Positions 1 to 8,566 of a stretch of 60,217 bases of DNA are shown piece after piece. The stretch is from Butyrivibrio sp. NC3005 (lineage in GTDB: Bacteria > Bacillota > Clostridia > Lachnospirales > Lachnospiraceae), in contig NZ_AUKC01000024.1 in the NCBI RefSeq assembly GCF_000424545.1, positions 1-60,217 of the forward strand, read 5' to 3'. Positions within the stretch are counted from its first letter, which is position 1; each line of letters opens with the position of its first letter. Below the pieces are notes generated by a model, which was not told the DNA's origin, did no database searches, and saw only the letters and a list, made by a program, of their open reading frames with translations. Both the position numbers and the translations under genes were made by a program.

Positions 1-930
1 GTTGATAAGGAAGACCTTAATGAGGACTATGGCAAGAATAAATATAAGCTTCACTACATCTATCGCGAGTTTGTGATAGACTTTTTCAGTTTCGACATAA
101 CCACCCTTCCAAAGAACGCATCATCCCTTAAATTCACAAAGCATAACGCACAGGTCATGTCACTCTGCCTCACATACAAAGTCAACCTCGGCCTGTCTCT
201 CAGAAAAACTTCCCAGGCCTTAAAAGACATACATGGAATCTCCATTTCCCATCAGATGGTTGCTAACTACTGTAAAACTGCCGCCCTCTGCGTGAAGCCT
301 TTTGTAGATAAATATCCTTACGAAAAGAGTAAGGTCTTTACTGCCGATGAGACCTATATAAAAGTTCGCGGAATAAAAGGCTTTATCTGGTTTGTTATGG
401 ACGCTGCATCCCGGGTCATTATCGGGTATCAGATATCTGACAACCGTGGTGTGGGGCCATGCATTATGGCCATGCGAATGGCTTTCCAGCACCTTAAAAA
501 ACTCCCGGAAAATTTCCGCTTTATTGCTGATGCATACAGTGCGTATCCTCTTGCCGCCCAACAATTTTTCCTTAAATATGGCGAGAAGTTTAAGTTCGAC
601 ATCACACAGGTTGTCGGGCTTACTAACGATGATGCAGTATCCAAGGAGTTCCGCCCTTACAAACAGATGATCGAACGATTAAACCGAACCTATAAGTCAT
701 CATACAGGCCTACAAACGGCTTTGATAACTATGATGGTGCCAACTACGATCTTGCCCTCTGGGTTGCCTACTACAACTTTCTTCGCCCGCACAAAATACA
801 TAATTATAAGCGACCACTCGTTGAAGATGACATGATCTCAAACGGTGGAAATATGCCCGGGAAATGGCAGCTCATGATCTTCCTTGGCCAGCAGACAATA
901 CTAAAAATGCAAAATGAATCAGCCTCATAA
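1..930 (+). CDS. DDE transposase, C-terminal part (5' partial)
   Basis: Transposase of the rve/DDE (IS6/IS240-like) fold that would cut and join IS ends. The frame is open from base 1, so the GTG at 73 is not the true start. A helix-turn-helix-like segment (LSLRKTSQALKDIHG) is followed by the catalytic domain. The DDE residues are visible: Asp in TADETYI near base 345, Asp in IADAYSAYP near 530 and Glu in MIERLNRTYK near 672. The YYNFLRPHKI motif near the C-terminus is typical of integrase-like transposases. The catalytic core looks intact; whether this copy is active cannot be judged because its N-terminus lies outside the window. Confidence 0.85.
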   Translation, partial: VDKEDLNEDYGKNKYKLHYIYREFVIDFFSFDITTLPKNASSLKFTKHNAQVMSLCLTYKVNLGLSLRKTSQALKDIHGISISHQMVANYCKTAALCVKPFVDKYPYEKSKVFTADETYIKVRGIKGFIWFVMDAASRVIIGYQISDNRGVGPCIMAMRMAFQHLKKLPENFRFIADAYSAYPLAAQQFFLKYGEKFKFDITQVVGLTNDDAVSKEFRPYKQMIERLNRTYKSSYRPTNGFDNYDGANYDLALWVAYYNFLRPHKIHNYKRPLVEDDMISNGGNMPGKWQLMIFLGQQTILKMQNESAS

Positions 931-960
931 ATCGGAGCGGAACCGTTGTCAAGGAAACCG

Positions 961-1160
961 TGGAATACCGGAGCCGGCAAGACCGGCGAGGATATGCCGC
1001 GAAAGTTCCTTGACATAAGGTTCACGGATTATCCTGCATCCCTGGTCAGCAAGTGTGCTTGCTGGCCTGCTTCCGGTGAGGACGGGTGCGGGCAGAGCCC
1101 GCTGATTGGGTCAAGGGACTGGTCCCTTGCAGGTTCTTAGGGCGGCGCCCTAAGCCCTCG
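961..1160 (+). other. Hairpin array in the IS 3' non-coding region (possible structured RNA)
   Basis: At least five short, near-perfect stem-loops follow one another: GCCGGCaagaCCGGC-like near 976, CAGCAAG-tgtg-CTTGCTG near 1048, GGGC-aga-GCCC near 1090, CAAGGGAC-tg-GTCCCTTG near 1113 and CTTAGGGCGgCGCCCTAAG near 1136. The region is clearly GC-richer than its surroundings and has no convincing reading frame. It could be a transcribed structured RNA, a transcription block or a transposition-end structure. Confidence 0.5.
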
Positions 1161-1303
1161 GAGAGCTTTTCGGTATCAATATCTACATTTTCAAGGTTCG
1201 CTTGAGCCTTTTTCTTTTTAGCTCATTCTTTCATAGGTCACTTGACACTACCAACCATAAAAACAATAGAATTACTGTATTTATCGTTTTAAAAAATTGC
1301 ACG

Positions 1304-1334
1304 AAAAAAGCAGCAGACATAAGTCCACTGCTTT
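1304..1334 (-). terminator. Rho-independent terminator of the Rpn remnant
   Basis: On the minus strand GCAGTGGAC-ttat-GTCTGCTGC forms a stem followed by six T. A near-identical copy lies at 16518-16548, downstream of a second remnant of the same gene. Confidence 0.7.
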
Positions 1335-1362
1335 CAATATGCTTTGTAACTATAATTAAGTT

Positions 1363-1502
1363 TTACTTTTGGAGCTGCTTTGCTATAATAGCACGCTCTT
1401 TTCCCTTAATTTCAAGAGCATTAAGAGCATCCTCTAAAGAACACTTCATGTTCTTCATCATTAGTTTGATATTATTTATTGTTGTCTGTTCAGCTCGCTC
1501 AT
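1363..1502 (-). pseudogene. C-terminal remnant of Rpn / PD-(D/E)XK transposase-like protein
   Basis: Only about the last 45 codons survive. The residues MKNMKCSLEDALNALEIKGKE are typical of the C-terminal helices of Rpn-family (recombination-promoting nuclease / PD-(D/E)XK transposase-like) proteins. The reading frame upstream of about 1502 is unrelated sequence, so the gene has lost its catalytic part. The same 3' end plus terminator recurs near 16518-16596. Family assignment rests on this short segment alone. Confidence 0.45.
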
Positions 1503-1724
1503 GAGGAATGGAACTGTCTGGTAGACTGGGTGTATTCGGGACACATCCCATATATGAATGGTGATGGTGTTTTTGACGATGATGGATGGCCTTTGGACTA
1601 TATCAATACATTTAGATTATGGCAAGCCATGATGGAAGAAGGACCAGATGAAAATCCTGAATGCGAAGGCATATGCTCTGGCGATGATTTTTGGGGAGAC
1701 TTTAATTGTGATAACCCGTTTTGA
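1503..1724 (+). pseudogene. 3' fragment of an unidentified acidic protein gene
   Basis: An open frame continuing to 1724 encodes an acidic, aromatic-rich C-terminus (EEWNCLVDWVYSG, then many Asp/Gly/Cys residues). The in-frame ATG at 1479 lies in the neighbouring Rpn remnant, and no ribosome binding site precedes this part, so it looks like the end of a gene whose start was lost at a junction near 1502. I do not recognise the family. Confidence 0.35.
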
Positions 1725-1781
1725 GATTTTTTACGTAGGATGTTATTATAACAGTCATAAAAATCATACAGGAGGAAAGTC

Positions 1782-2288
1782 ATGATGAAAGTTGAGATTA
1801 GAGAAGCAAGAGCCGCTGATGCAGAAAGAGTCATAGAATACACAAAGACAATAGGTGGCGAAACTGATAACTTAACCTTTGGAGCATCAGGTTTTCCTAT
1901 CACCGTTGAACAGGAAGCTGATTATCTTGAAAGTGTTTATTCCGCCGATAAGTCTGTACATCTTCTTGCAGTAATAGATGGTGAAATAGTTGGGGATGGA
2001 AGTTTAAGTGGACTTCCTAGGCGTATGTCACATCGTGCCGATTTGGGAATCACAGTAAGGAAATCTTATTGGAATAAAGGCATTGGAAGCATGCTTATGC
2101 AAAAACTGATTGAGTATGCTAAAGATCATGGCATAGAAATCATAAATCTTGAGGTACGAAGTGATAATGCAGGAGCAATACATTTATATCAAAAGTATGG
2201 ATTCCAGAAGATTGGAACATCTCCTGCTTATTTCAAGATAGACAATAGTTACCATGATTTTGACATTATGTACGTCGACCTGCGATAA
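1782..2288 (+). CDS. GNAT family N-acetyltransferase
   Basis: A complete 168-residue acetyltransferase of the Gcn5-related (GNAT) fold, which moves an acetyl group from acetyl-CoA to an amine or peptide N-terminus. The fold order is visible: beta1 VEIREARAADAE, the LGITVRKSYWNKGIGSMLMQ acetyl-CoA binding motif (R/Q-x-x-G-x-G/A type, KGIGSM) at about residues 97-107, and the C-terminal LYQKYGFQKIGT motif at about 145-156. AGGAGG precedes the start at 1782 at good distance. It stands alone between remnants, with a hairpin after the stop. The substrate is unknown. Confidence 0.9.
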   Translation: MMKVEIREARAADAERVIEYTKTIGGETDNLTFGASGFPITVEQEADYLESVYSADKSVHLLAVIDGEIVGDGSLSGLPRRMSHRADLGITVRKSYWNKGIGSMLMQKLIEYAKDHGIEIINLEVRSDNAGAIHLYQKYGFQKIGTSPAYFKIDNSYHDFDIMYVDLR

Positions 2289-2298
2289 GTGCAACAAA

Positions 2299-2327
2299 TT
2301 ACCCACGGAGAGATTCTACGTGGGTAA
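2299..2327 (+). terminator. Hairpin after the acetyltransferase gene
   Basis: TTACCCACG and CGTGGGTAA form a 9-bp stem 10 bases after the stop codon. No T-run follows, so it may be a weak terminator or an mRNA-stabilising hairpin. Confidence 0.45.
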
Positions 2328-2335
2328 TAGTAAAA

Positions 2336-2403
2336 GTGGCGGTTTCTGACTGCCAAAATCTGCTGGTTGTTAACTGCCAAAAAGTGATGGTTTCTACTTG
2401 CCG
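2336..2403. repeat. Short degenerate repeats resembling an IS21-type end
   Basis: The motif ACTGCCAAAA with a following GGTT/GTTT occurs about three times at 20-25 base spacing (tgactgccaaaatc, taactgccaaaaag, tacttgccg). Multiple short terminal repeats are known for IS21-family ends. No transposase of that family is next to it, so this would be a solo end. Confidence 0.3.
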
Positions 2404-2404
2404 T

Positions 2405-2734
2405 TTACACAGAAGCAGTATCACTTCTTCGATATGCTTTTCCCTTGTATAAATATGGCTTATATCTTCCTTCAGTTATATCTAATGTTATAACATTATT
2501 TAACCTATTAATTGAAAGATAATAATCAGGCTTAGGAGAAATGGAATCATTAATTCTATTTTCAATATCGAGACATTTCTGATCTGGATTATCTATACCA
2601 ATGACTGCTCCATCATCAGCAACTCCAAACAATATTTTTCCAGTTCCAAAATTAGAAAAAGCACTCACTGTTTTCAAAAATGAATTTGTCACTTCTGATT
2701 TATATTCTAAAGTTCGTGTTTCTTTCATTGGCAA
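2405..2734 (-). pseudogene. Schlafen AlbA_2 domain protein, N-terminal fragment
   Basis: 109 residues covering the AlbA_2 (Schlafen-type) putative nucleic-acid-binding domain: ETRTLEYKSEVTNSFLKTVSAF, then the GGxIxxGVxDDGxxxGI-like stretch GKILFGVADDGAVIGI at about residues 32-47, and YKGKAYRRSDTAS at the end. Family members usually continue for 200-300 more residues with an ATPase-like and winged-helix part. Here the frame stops right after RRSDTASV, next to IS-like repeats, so the gene is truncated. The complete relative in this window is at 9919-11322. Confidence 0.7.
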
Positions 2735-2774
2735 TTTCTCCTAAAGTTCATTTCAATATCATCATATGATAAGT

Positions 2775-2822
2775 AAGCCTTTTCCTTTCAGCTCATTCTT
2801 TCATAGGTCACTTGACACTACC
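2775..2822 (+). repeat. Solo right end of the IS found at 1-1252
   Basis: About 48 bases resemble 1205-1252, and the last 33 are identical, ending in TTGACACTACC. No transposase accompanies it. Two IS right ends in the same orientation 1.57 kb apart suggest a past insertion followed by deletion. Confidence 0.7.
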
Positions 2823-2856
2823 TAGTGAACCGCTAACTCCGTCCCCAAGAAACCAC

Positions 2857-3561
2857 TTACCGTACCTCTGTCATATATCTGCTATGTAGATCTCTGTACT
2901 GTTTTAGTAACTGCAAATATAACTCTCGAATCTGTTCGTTCTTTGAACACAGAAGGTAGTCTTCGTCCTCCATGATCTTAATCCATGGTGCCGCAGTAGT
3001 ATAATCCAATATCGGATCATCCGTTCTCTGGGATAAACGTTCCAAAAAGGCCTGCATAACGCTAAGATAATTACCACCATCTTCTCTCGCTTCACACAGT
3101 TTATCTATTTCACTTTTAAAGGTAACTAAAGATTTGGCAATAAATAATCCCGTTTTATCATCATCGCCGATATACGTGCCAAAGGGAGTAGCCCATTTTG
3201 AATCTGTAAAATCTCCAATTCGTAAAATAGATTTCTTAAATAATTTAGTTAATCCATCATAATATTTGTTTGTAGAATAAAACACATCGACAAAATCATG
3301 CAAAATATGTTGGCATATCTTAGCGTTTGTCGAAATATCCGTAATATCAGTCTTTGATAGCCAAAACGTGTAGCCAATATCAGCTAATCCTTCTATAAGA
3401 ACTTTGTCATCTTCAAAATAAAAATCTATTCTTCTGTTTCGAAGATCCGCGTTGGGCCTAGTCGTAGCAGTTGGTTCAGAAAGTAGCATGTTTAGATTAC
3501 CGTTTTCCTGCGCAACTGTATTATTGTTCGATTTCTGATTTTTAAATATAAAATGTTTCAT
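2857..3561 (-). CDS. Hypothetical protein downstream of a DUF234-type ATPase
   Basis: I do not recognise this 234-residue protein. It starts with MKHFIFKNQKSNNN, has a charged N-terminal 45 residues and then a mixed alpha/beta sequence rich in Asp and Lys, without signal peptide or membrane segment. I prefer the ATG at 3561 (AGGAGGGAGG about 15 bases upstream) over an earlier start at 3624, which would run into the ATPase gene. It probably shares an operon with the ATPase upstream. Its stop lies 35 bases from the solo IS end, so the 3' end may have been altered. Confidence 0.6.
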   Translation of the reverse strand: MKHFIFKNQKSNNNTVAQENGNLNMLLSEPTATTRPNADLRNRRIDFYFEDDKVLIEGLADIGYTFWLSKTDITDISTNAKICQHILHDFVDVFYSTNKYYDGLTKLFKKSILRIGDFTDSKWATPFGTYIGDDDKTGLFIAKSLVTFKSEIDKLCEAREDGGNYLSVMQAFLERLSQRTDDPILDYTTAAPWIKIMEDEDYLLCSKNEQIRELYLQLLKQYRDLHSRYMTEVR

Positions 3562-3607
3562 TTGGAACCACGTAACCTCCCTCCTGTACAATGCATCCAA
3601 GTTCAAA

Positions 3608-5005
3608 TCAGCTATACAAATCATCTAATGTTAGCAATGATACCTTCTCAGCATCAGCGTTCTCAACAACCCACTTAGAAAAGCCTGACAAAGAAAAATA
3701 CATATACTGAACTTCCTCGTATTTTCTATCAATGAGCCCCTTTCTGTTCATCAGGTCTTCATAAACTGGCTTATCTATCTGTTCATTTTTGAACTTGCAC
3801 TCTCCAAGAATTGCCTTCTTTCCAATTTCATCAATTCCAACAACATCAATATCCGTTGGAATACGATCATGTCCCATCCCCCACCATTTTCCTACATTTG
3901 TAGTCATGCATTTCAGCTTTCCATCTAGCCCGTGTGAAAGAACGTAATATCTACACATATCTTCAAAAATCTCACCCATGAAATCATGCAAATTGTTCTT
4001 CACGTACATATTATAGTAAACTTCTCCGCGGTTCATCTCGATGGCCGCACGCCCCTTAGGTATGAATTTATACCAAAACCGATACATGCCATCAACGATT
4101 TCATAGTTAACCTTCTTTTTGTTCTTTTCATCTGTTATGGCGGAAACTTTTGCCAAAACTCCAACTGTAGTAAGATTCTTTATAGTATATGAAACCGCAG
4201 CGGTCGACTCATGTACTTTGTCAGCAATTTTATTTACTTTATTTGCTCCACCTGAGCACGCCTCAATCACTGTATTGTATGTGTTAACAGTTCGAAACTC
4301 TTGCATAAGCAAATTGTATGGTTCTTCATAGAGGTAACCGGATGGTTTAAAAAAATTATTAATTAAATTTTCATCTAACGAAACAGAGTCATCAAAAAGT
4401 GTTAAGTATTTTGCGACTCCTCCGGTTACACCAAATACAACAGCCTTTTCCTCATTATTGTAGTTAGGCACGAATTTAGCAGAATCCAGATAATCAAATG
4501 GTTTTAAAAAAATTTGATTATCACGTCTGCCAAACAGTGGGCTCTTTTCACTCAAGATCTTTTTTTCCATAAAACTAATTGCAGAGCCACTAATAATAAT
4601 ATATATATTTTTCTTACTAAGAATTGAATCAATTGCACCTTGAAATCTTGATAGAAAAGACTCGTCCACTTCAGCAATATATGGTATTTCATCCAAAGCG
4701 ATTACAGTTCTTTCATCCTTACAACTATTACCTACAAACTTAAAGAAGCCTTCCAAATCCGAAAACTCCACACCTTCCATCTCTGGTACGATATCAGAAA
4801 TGAATTGTGCACTCCACTTTTTAACATTATCTTCTAAGCTAGATTTTGCTGCTATATAATAGGACGCTCTCTTACCCTTAATAAATTCTGTGATAAGAGT
4901 AGATTTACCTATACGTCTGCGACCATAAATAACAGTCATTTGGAAACCTGGCTGATTATATGTTTCCTCCAGCACACTCATTTCATGTTCTCTTCCTATA
5001 AACAT
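3608..5005 (-). CDS. AAA ATPase with DUF234 / PD-(D/E)XK-like C-terminus
   Basis: 465-residue ATP-binding protein of the archaeal-ATPase (ATPase_2) group. The Walker A motif GRRRIGKS is at residues 28-35, the Walker B-like VIALDEIPYI at about 100, then a winged-helix segment (KVNKIADKVHESTAAVSYTI). A C-terminal DUF234 region carries DIDVVG and AILGECKFKN, matching the D...E-x-K pattern of PD-(D/E)XK nucleases. Members are common in mobile and defence regions; their function is not settled. The gene is full length. An inverted repeat in front of it (5049-5083) may be its operator. Confidence 0.8.
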   Translation of the reverse strand: MFIGREHEMSVLEETYNQPGFQMTVIYGRRRIGKSTLITEFIKGKRASYYIAAKSSLEDNVKKWSAQFISDIVPEMEGVEFSDLEGFFKFVGNSCKDERTVIALDEIPYIAEVDESFLSRFQGAIDSILSKKNIYIIISGSAISFMEKKILSEKSPLFGRRDNQIFLKPFDYLDSAKFVPNYNNEEKAVVFGVTGGVAKYLTLFDDSVSLDENLINNFFKPSGYLYEEPYNLLMQEFRTVNTYNTVIEACSGGANKVNKIADKVHESTAAVSYTIKNLTTVGVLAKVSAITDEKNKKKVNYEIVDGMYRFWYKFIPKGRAAIEMNRGEVYYNMYVKNNLHDFMGEIFEDMCRYYVLSHGLDGKLKCMTTNVGKWWGMGHDRIPTDIDVVGIDEIGKKAILGECKFKNEQIDKPVYEDLMNRKGLIDRKYEEVQYMYFSLSGFSKWVVENADAEKVSLLTLDDLYS

Positions 5006-5048
5006 AGTTATTTCTCCCGCTAATAATTCTCTTTACTAAAACTACTTT

Positions 5049-5083
5049 TGCTAAAATATGTTTTATTAAAAATAATTTTAGCA
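5049..5083 (-). promoter_or_regulatory. Inverted repeat in front of the DUF234 ATPase
   Basis: TGCTAAAAT (5049-5057) and ATTTTAGCA (5075-5083) form a perfect 9-bp inverted repeat 44 bases upstream of the ATPase start, in very AT-rich DNA. It looks like an operator. The regulator is unknown. Confidence 0.45.
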
Positions 5084-5130
5084 TAGTATCCATAGATGTC
5101 AATGTATACTTCTATCCACTTATATATAAA

Positions 5131-5150
5131 AGAGGGTCCTAAGCCCCTCT
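5131..5150 (-). terminator. Small hairpin in intergenic DNA
   Basis: AGAGGGtcctaagCCCCTCT-like hairpin in DNA that otherwise holds no gene between the ATPase promoter and the gene fragments at 5193. Confidence 0.3.
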
Positions 5151-5192
5151 ATACTAAATAAACCTTTATCACCATTTCTCCCACCAACCGAG

Positions 5193-5292
5193 TTACTCTC
5201 AAGTTCCTTTAAAAGCTTTAAAGCCTTCTGACTCGCACAATGCAAATCCTCCTGAATACTTACAAGTGTGTAATAGACATACACTCTGCCCT
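5193..5292 (-). pseudogene. 100-bp internal fragment of a repA gene
   Basis: The segment encodes RVYVYYTLVSIQEDLHCASQ and the residues after it, the same stretch as in the complete RepA at 26957-27820 (bases about 27551-27650), with only scattered base differences. It lies in the 3' part of a broken cupin gene, so it is a transplanted scrap, not a gene. Confidence 0.8.
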
Positions 5293-5621
5293 CCACCGGA
5301 TTTTGCATGATGAATATGCCAGAAGTTACGACAACCAGGCTCAAATGTCACATTAAATGCAGGCACCTGTTCTAAGGATACCTGTGCAAGATAGCTTTGC
5401 CCTGTAAAGTACTTTCCATAAGGATTCTTTTCTCCAATTGGAAGAAATACTTCCTTCTGAAATTTTTCTTTATCATCACAGGCTGGAGCATCATCATTCC
5501 AGATTTCCTTAGCCATATTAAATACAGCCCACGCCATTGGCCAGCCGGCATAAAATGCGGCATGAGTAACAATGGCTAAAATTTCATCTTTTGTAATTCC
5601 GTTTTTCTTTGCCGTAAGCAA
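5293..5621 (-). pseudogene. Carboxymuconolactone decarboxylase/cupin protein, both ends lost
   Basis: The protein reads KKNGITKDEILAIVTHAAFY plus GWPMAWAVFN, typical of the end of a carboxymuconolactone decarboxylase (AhpD-like) domain, followed by the start of a cupin domain (QVPAFNVTFEPGCRNFWHIH). The cupin barrel is cut at about 5293, where the repA scrap begins. The N-terminus is also missing at 5621, where a broken LysR gene faces away. One deletion therefore removed the shared divergent promoter and both gene starts. Confidence 0.75.
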
Positions 5622-5628
5622 GTGGTAT

Positions 5629-6237
5629 TTTAAAGAGATGAGTAGAGCTGCTGAACTTCTGCATGTAACTCAGCCTACCCTGTCAAAACAGCTTAAATCG
5701 CTGGAGGAAGAACTTGGGAAAAAGCTTTTCACAAGACATGCTTTTAGTATCCAGCTTACTGATGAAGGAATTCTGCTACGCAATCGTGCCGAAGATCTTG
5801 TCAGCATGGCTGATAAAATCGAGCAGGAATTTGTTTCTCTGGATGATATAGCTGGTGGAGAACTCTATCTTGGTCTTGCTGAATCCTGCCAGCTTCGATA
5901 CCTGGCAAGATCTATAAAAGATTTTAAACAACACTATCCGAACCTTCAATATCACATCACAAGCGGTGATACAGAGCAGCTCTCTGAAAAAGTCGATAAA
6001 GGCTTAGGATATCTTCTCACCTATGAACATCTTGTAAATACGTCAAAAGACAGCGGCCTTGTATTCAGACCACTGTCTCCGAAGCTCGAAAATAGAATAT
6101 ATATAGCATGGAATAGATATCAGGCGTTTACACCTATCGCCGAAAGATTTCTAACGCATCTTAAAGAATCGTTTCAATCGAATTCACTTTCAAAACTTAC
6201 AATATTTTGCTTTTTCGATACTTCTCACATTTTATGA
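5629..6237 (+). pseudogene. LysR-type regulator with N-terminal and internal deletions
   Basis: The DNA-binding winged helix is present (MSRAAELLHVTQPTLSKQLK, then EELGKKLFTRHAF), but the first 15 or so residues of the fold are replaced by unrelated sequence. After EKVDKGL the protein jumps straight to GYLLTYEHLVNTSKDSGLVF, which is normally near the C-terminus, so roughly 90 residues of the effector-binding domain are missing. The final residues, from TIFCFFDTS on, are not LysR-like. It was probably the divergent regulator of the cupin gene on its left. Confidence 0.75.
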
Positions 6238-6269
6238 GCCTCTTTTTGGTGCCTTCTCACATTTTATGA
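6221..6269. repeat. 17-bp direct repeat at a junction
   Basis: CTTCTCACATTTTATGA occurs at 6221-6237 and again at 6253-6269, separated by 15 bases. The first copy carries the stop codon of the broken LysR frame and the second the stop region of the small ORF at 6265-6366. It may mark a former insertion end. Confidence 0.55.
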
Positions 6270-6366
6270 AAATATTGATCTTCTTCCAATCAGTGGTATC
6301 CATGTCAAATACTTCGTTTCCAAACTTAGATTTCCTTTTGCATCCTCATTGAAATCTATGCGCATG
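6265..6366 (-). CDS. Small ORF (33 aa), probably a truncated gene
   Basis: The start ATG at 6366 has a good ribosome binding site (GGAGGAG, 4 bases upstream) and follows the gene at 6390-6812 by 24 bases, so it is likely the next gene in that operon. The product, MRIDFNEDAKGNLSLETKYL and 13 more residues, stops inside the direct repeat at 6253-6269. It is probably the N-terminus of a longer gene cut by a rearrangement. Confidence 0.4.
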
Positions 6367-6389
6367 TTCTCCTCCAAAACTGGAATTTG

Positions 6390-6812
6390 TTAAATACGAT
6401 ATATCATATCACCCGTATTCCATATTCTCATAATTCCTAATAAAGGATTATTTTCTCCCTGCCATATCCACCCCTGAAATACCGTATCATATCCACTATA
6501 TCCTTCTGTAACAATTTCGAACTCAGCATTCGGATATTCTACATTAAATTCTTCAAAAGACATAGATTTTCCAGAAAAAGCTTTCTCTCCATCGTATCCA
6601 AAAGGAGCATTAAACAACATAATATCGCACTCCTCCATGTCAACTTTTGTAAATTCAATCATTCCTTGATACCATTTTTCTTCATCGTCAGCATATTGAT
6701 ATATTCGATCTAACTTCAAAGACAAATTGTCTTTGCTTATTTCCATACTTATTATCCTGCAATCATGCAAACTAAGTGCAACATTACTTTTTCTGTCTCT
6801 AACATACTCCAT
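6390..6812 (-). CDS. Hypothetical acidic protein (140 aa)
   Basis: A small acidic protein with alternating short beta-strand-like segments (VALSLHDCRIISMEIS, LSLKLDRIY, EFEIVTEGYSGYDTVFQGWI), no signal peptide and no membrane segment. The size and character resemble small immunity-type or accessory proteins, but no family is recognised. It lies between a broken RhuM-Fic gene and a truncated small ORF, in apparent operon order with the latter. Confidence 0.55.
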   Translation of the reverse strand: MEYVRDRKSNVALSLHDCRIISMEISKDNLSLKLDRIYQYADDEEKWYQGMIEFTKVDMEECDIMLFNAPFGYDGEKAFSGKSMSFEEFNVEYPNAEFEIVTEGYSGYDTVFQGWIWQGENNPLLGIMRIWNTGDMIYRI

Positions 6813-6840
6813 GTTCCAACCTCGTAAAACTGCGATTTTT

Positions 6841-7662
6841 CTACATCTTCAATAGATTCATCACCAATGTAGTCATGATATCTTTTTCTTCTGGATTTGA
6901 TTCTGCAATCATAAGTGTAATAGCAACGAGAGCTCCATCGCTAATGACTTTTTGACCATCTCGTATTAAAGCATCATTTTTGTCTAAGAACTCTAGAAAA
7001 AGCGATGCTGCTATTCTCTTACAACCGTCAGCAAATGGATGATCCTTTATCATAAAGTACAAAAGATTTGCAGCCTTTTCTTCTAGTGATGGATACACTT
7101 CACCACCAAAAACATCTTGATATACTGCTGCAAGAATTCCTGCTACTTTTCCAGCTTCTTTTTCTACGCCAAATACATCTGAACTAAAACTGTCTTCCAT
7201 ATGATTAATCATATTTCTACAATCTTCATATGTAATTCGATAAACAGGCTTATTTCCTTCTGGTTTGCTCAGCGACTGGTGATCATACTGATCAAGAAGA
7301 ACTAAAGCATCGGTATATAGGTTTACTGCTCGAAGAACTTCTGCTTCTTCAATATCCAAAGTGTTTGCAATAATCTTTGATTGAATCACAACCGTTTTGT
7401 TTAAAGCAGCAAGACGCTTTTCATTTATTGCATAACCTTTCAGGACATACTGCTTTAGAACGTTATTCGCCCATCGTCTAAAAGCAATACCTCTCTTTGA
7501 ATTAACTCTATATCCAACAGATAGTATCATATCCAAATTATAAATCTTCGGTTTTCTACCTCCAAAACTTTTGTCGGAAAAACCGACAGAAGTCTCATCA
7601 AGCTCTCCAGAAGAAAGAATATTGTTAATATGTTCACTTATTGTTAGATAAGTGAAATTCAT
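6841..7662 (-). pseudogene. RhuM-Fic/Doc fusion protein, N-terminus cut off by ISLre2
   Basis: The protein has a RhuM (virulence protein) domain (ILSVGYRVNSKRGIAFRRWA, about residues 46-65) and a C-terminal Fic/Doc domain with HPFADGCKR at 208-216. Fic proteins transfer AMP or other groups from nucleotides. Relatives start about 30-40 residues earlier; here the frame begins in the end of the ISLre2 transposase (MNFTYLTISEHIN...), so the native start is gone. The Fic motif has Cys where most Fic proteins have Asn (DGxKR), which also occurs in this subfamily. Expression would depend on IS sequence. Confidence 0.7.
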
Positions 7663-8566
7663 CTAAAACAAATGTGGTATCAGCTAACCCTCTATATCCT
7701 GTCTTTATCCATTGTCCACCATCTGAATTAATATAAATCTTCTTTATCTTCTCAACATCATATGTCGCATCTATATATTCAAAAACCTCTTTCCACATAT
7801 CTTTACTAGACTGGTTATAGTCTCTCAAAAAATAGTGTGTGTTAATCAACTTATCACGTTTACTCTTTGGAGCTTCTGGCTCTATACCTTCATACACGTA
7901 TATCATTTTTGTCATAGCATCATTATTCTTTCTGCCATTCTCATTTACTTCTATGTCACCTCGAGCCTCATGAAACTGCAAATGATAATGATCTTCGTCA
8001 GCATCAATGTAAAGATAATCGACTGTCTTTTTCATTTCTGGAATCTGAAAGCTTTTTGGAAACTGTGTCTTATGAAGAAGATTCTTTACCGTCTGCTTTG
8101 TAATCCCTTCAGGTGCGCATTCAACACCTGCTTTTTGATATGATGTATCAACCGCCTCTTCGTAGATTTTTGAAACTACATCTTCAGTCATTGATTGATT
8201 TTCCTCTAACTCCAGAAATTTATCTAACAAGTAGCATTGAAGTTCTTTTCCATCATCAGTTACTTCCGTTTTTGATGTATACAAAGTCTTTGTAAAAACG
8301 ATTTCTCCTAGTGTGGTTGTTAAGCTTTTCTTATCTGCTGAGTGCTCAACATACCACTGTCGTTTCCTCTCTGGCAGTTCTTTAATTAGCATATCCAGCT
8401 CTGAGATAAAGCTTTCAAGAACCTTCCTTCCTAGTTTATCAGTCTCATTTTTAGTTGCTAAAGCAAGGTCTCCAACACAATGATGCTCATCTTTATAAAA
8501 ATTTATCCTAACATCAATGATTTTAGGGATGAAAACCTCGTAAAAATAGCTTATAATTTCTTCCAT
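7634..8566 (-). pseudogene. ISLre2-family (UPF0236) transposase, C-terminally truncated
   Basis: The 310 residues match the ISLre2/UPF0236 transposase group: the N-terminal half, VKNLLHKTQFPK, the VDYLYIDADEDHYHLQ catalytic strand with two Asp, and KKIYINSDGGQWIKTGYRGL. Full-length members are about 450 residues; here the frame ends shortly after FVLDEFHLS, where it runs into the RhuM-Fic gene. The IS is inactive because its 3' third is missing. Confidence 0.85.

Larger units (their letters stand above)
1..1252 (+). mobile_element. Insertion sequence, right-hand part (left part outside window)
   Basis: The transposase frame is already open at base 1. The element ends at 1252 with TTGACACTACC, the reverse complement of GGTAGTGTCAA that starts the IS at 59888. 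About 320 bases of hairpin-rich non-coding sequence separate the transposase stop from the terminal repeat. The last 33 bases (1220-1252) are repeated exactly at 2790-2822. The element family is inferred from the terminal repeat and DDE domain only; no exact IS name is assigned. Confidence 0.7.
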
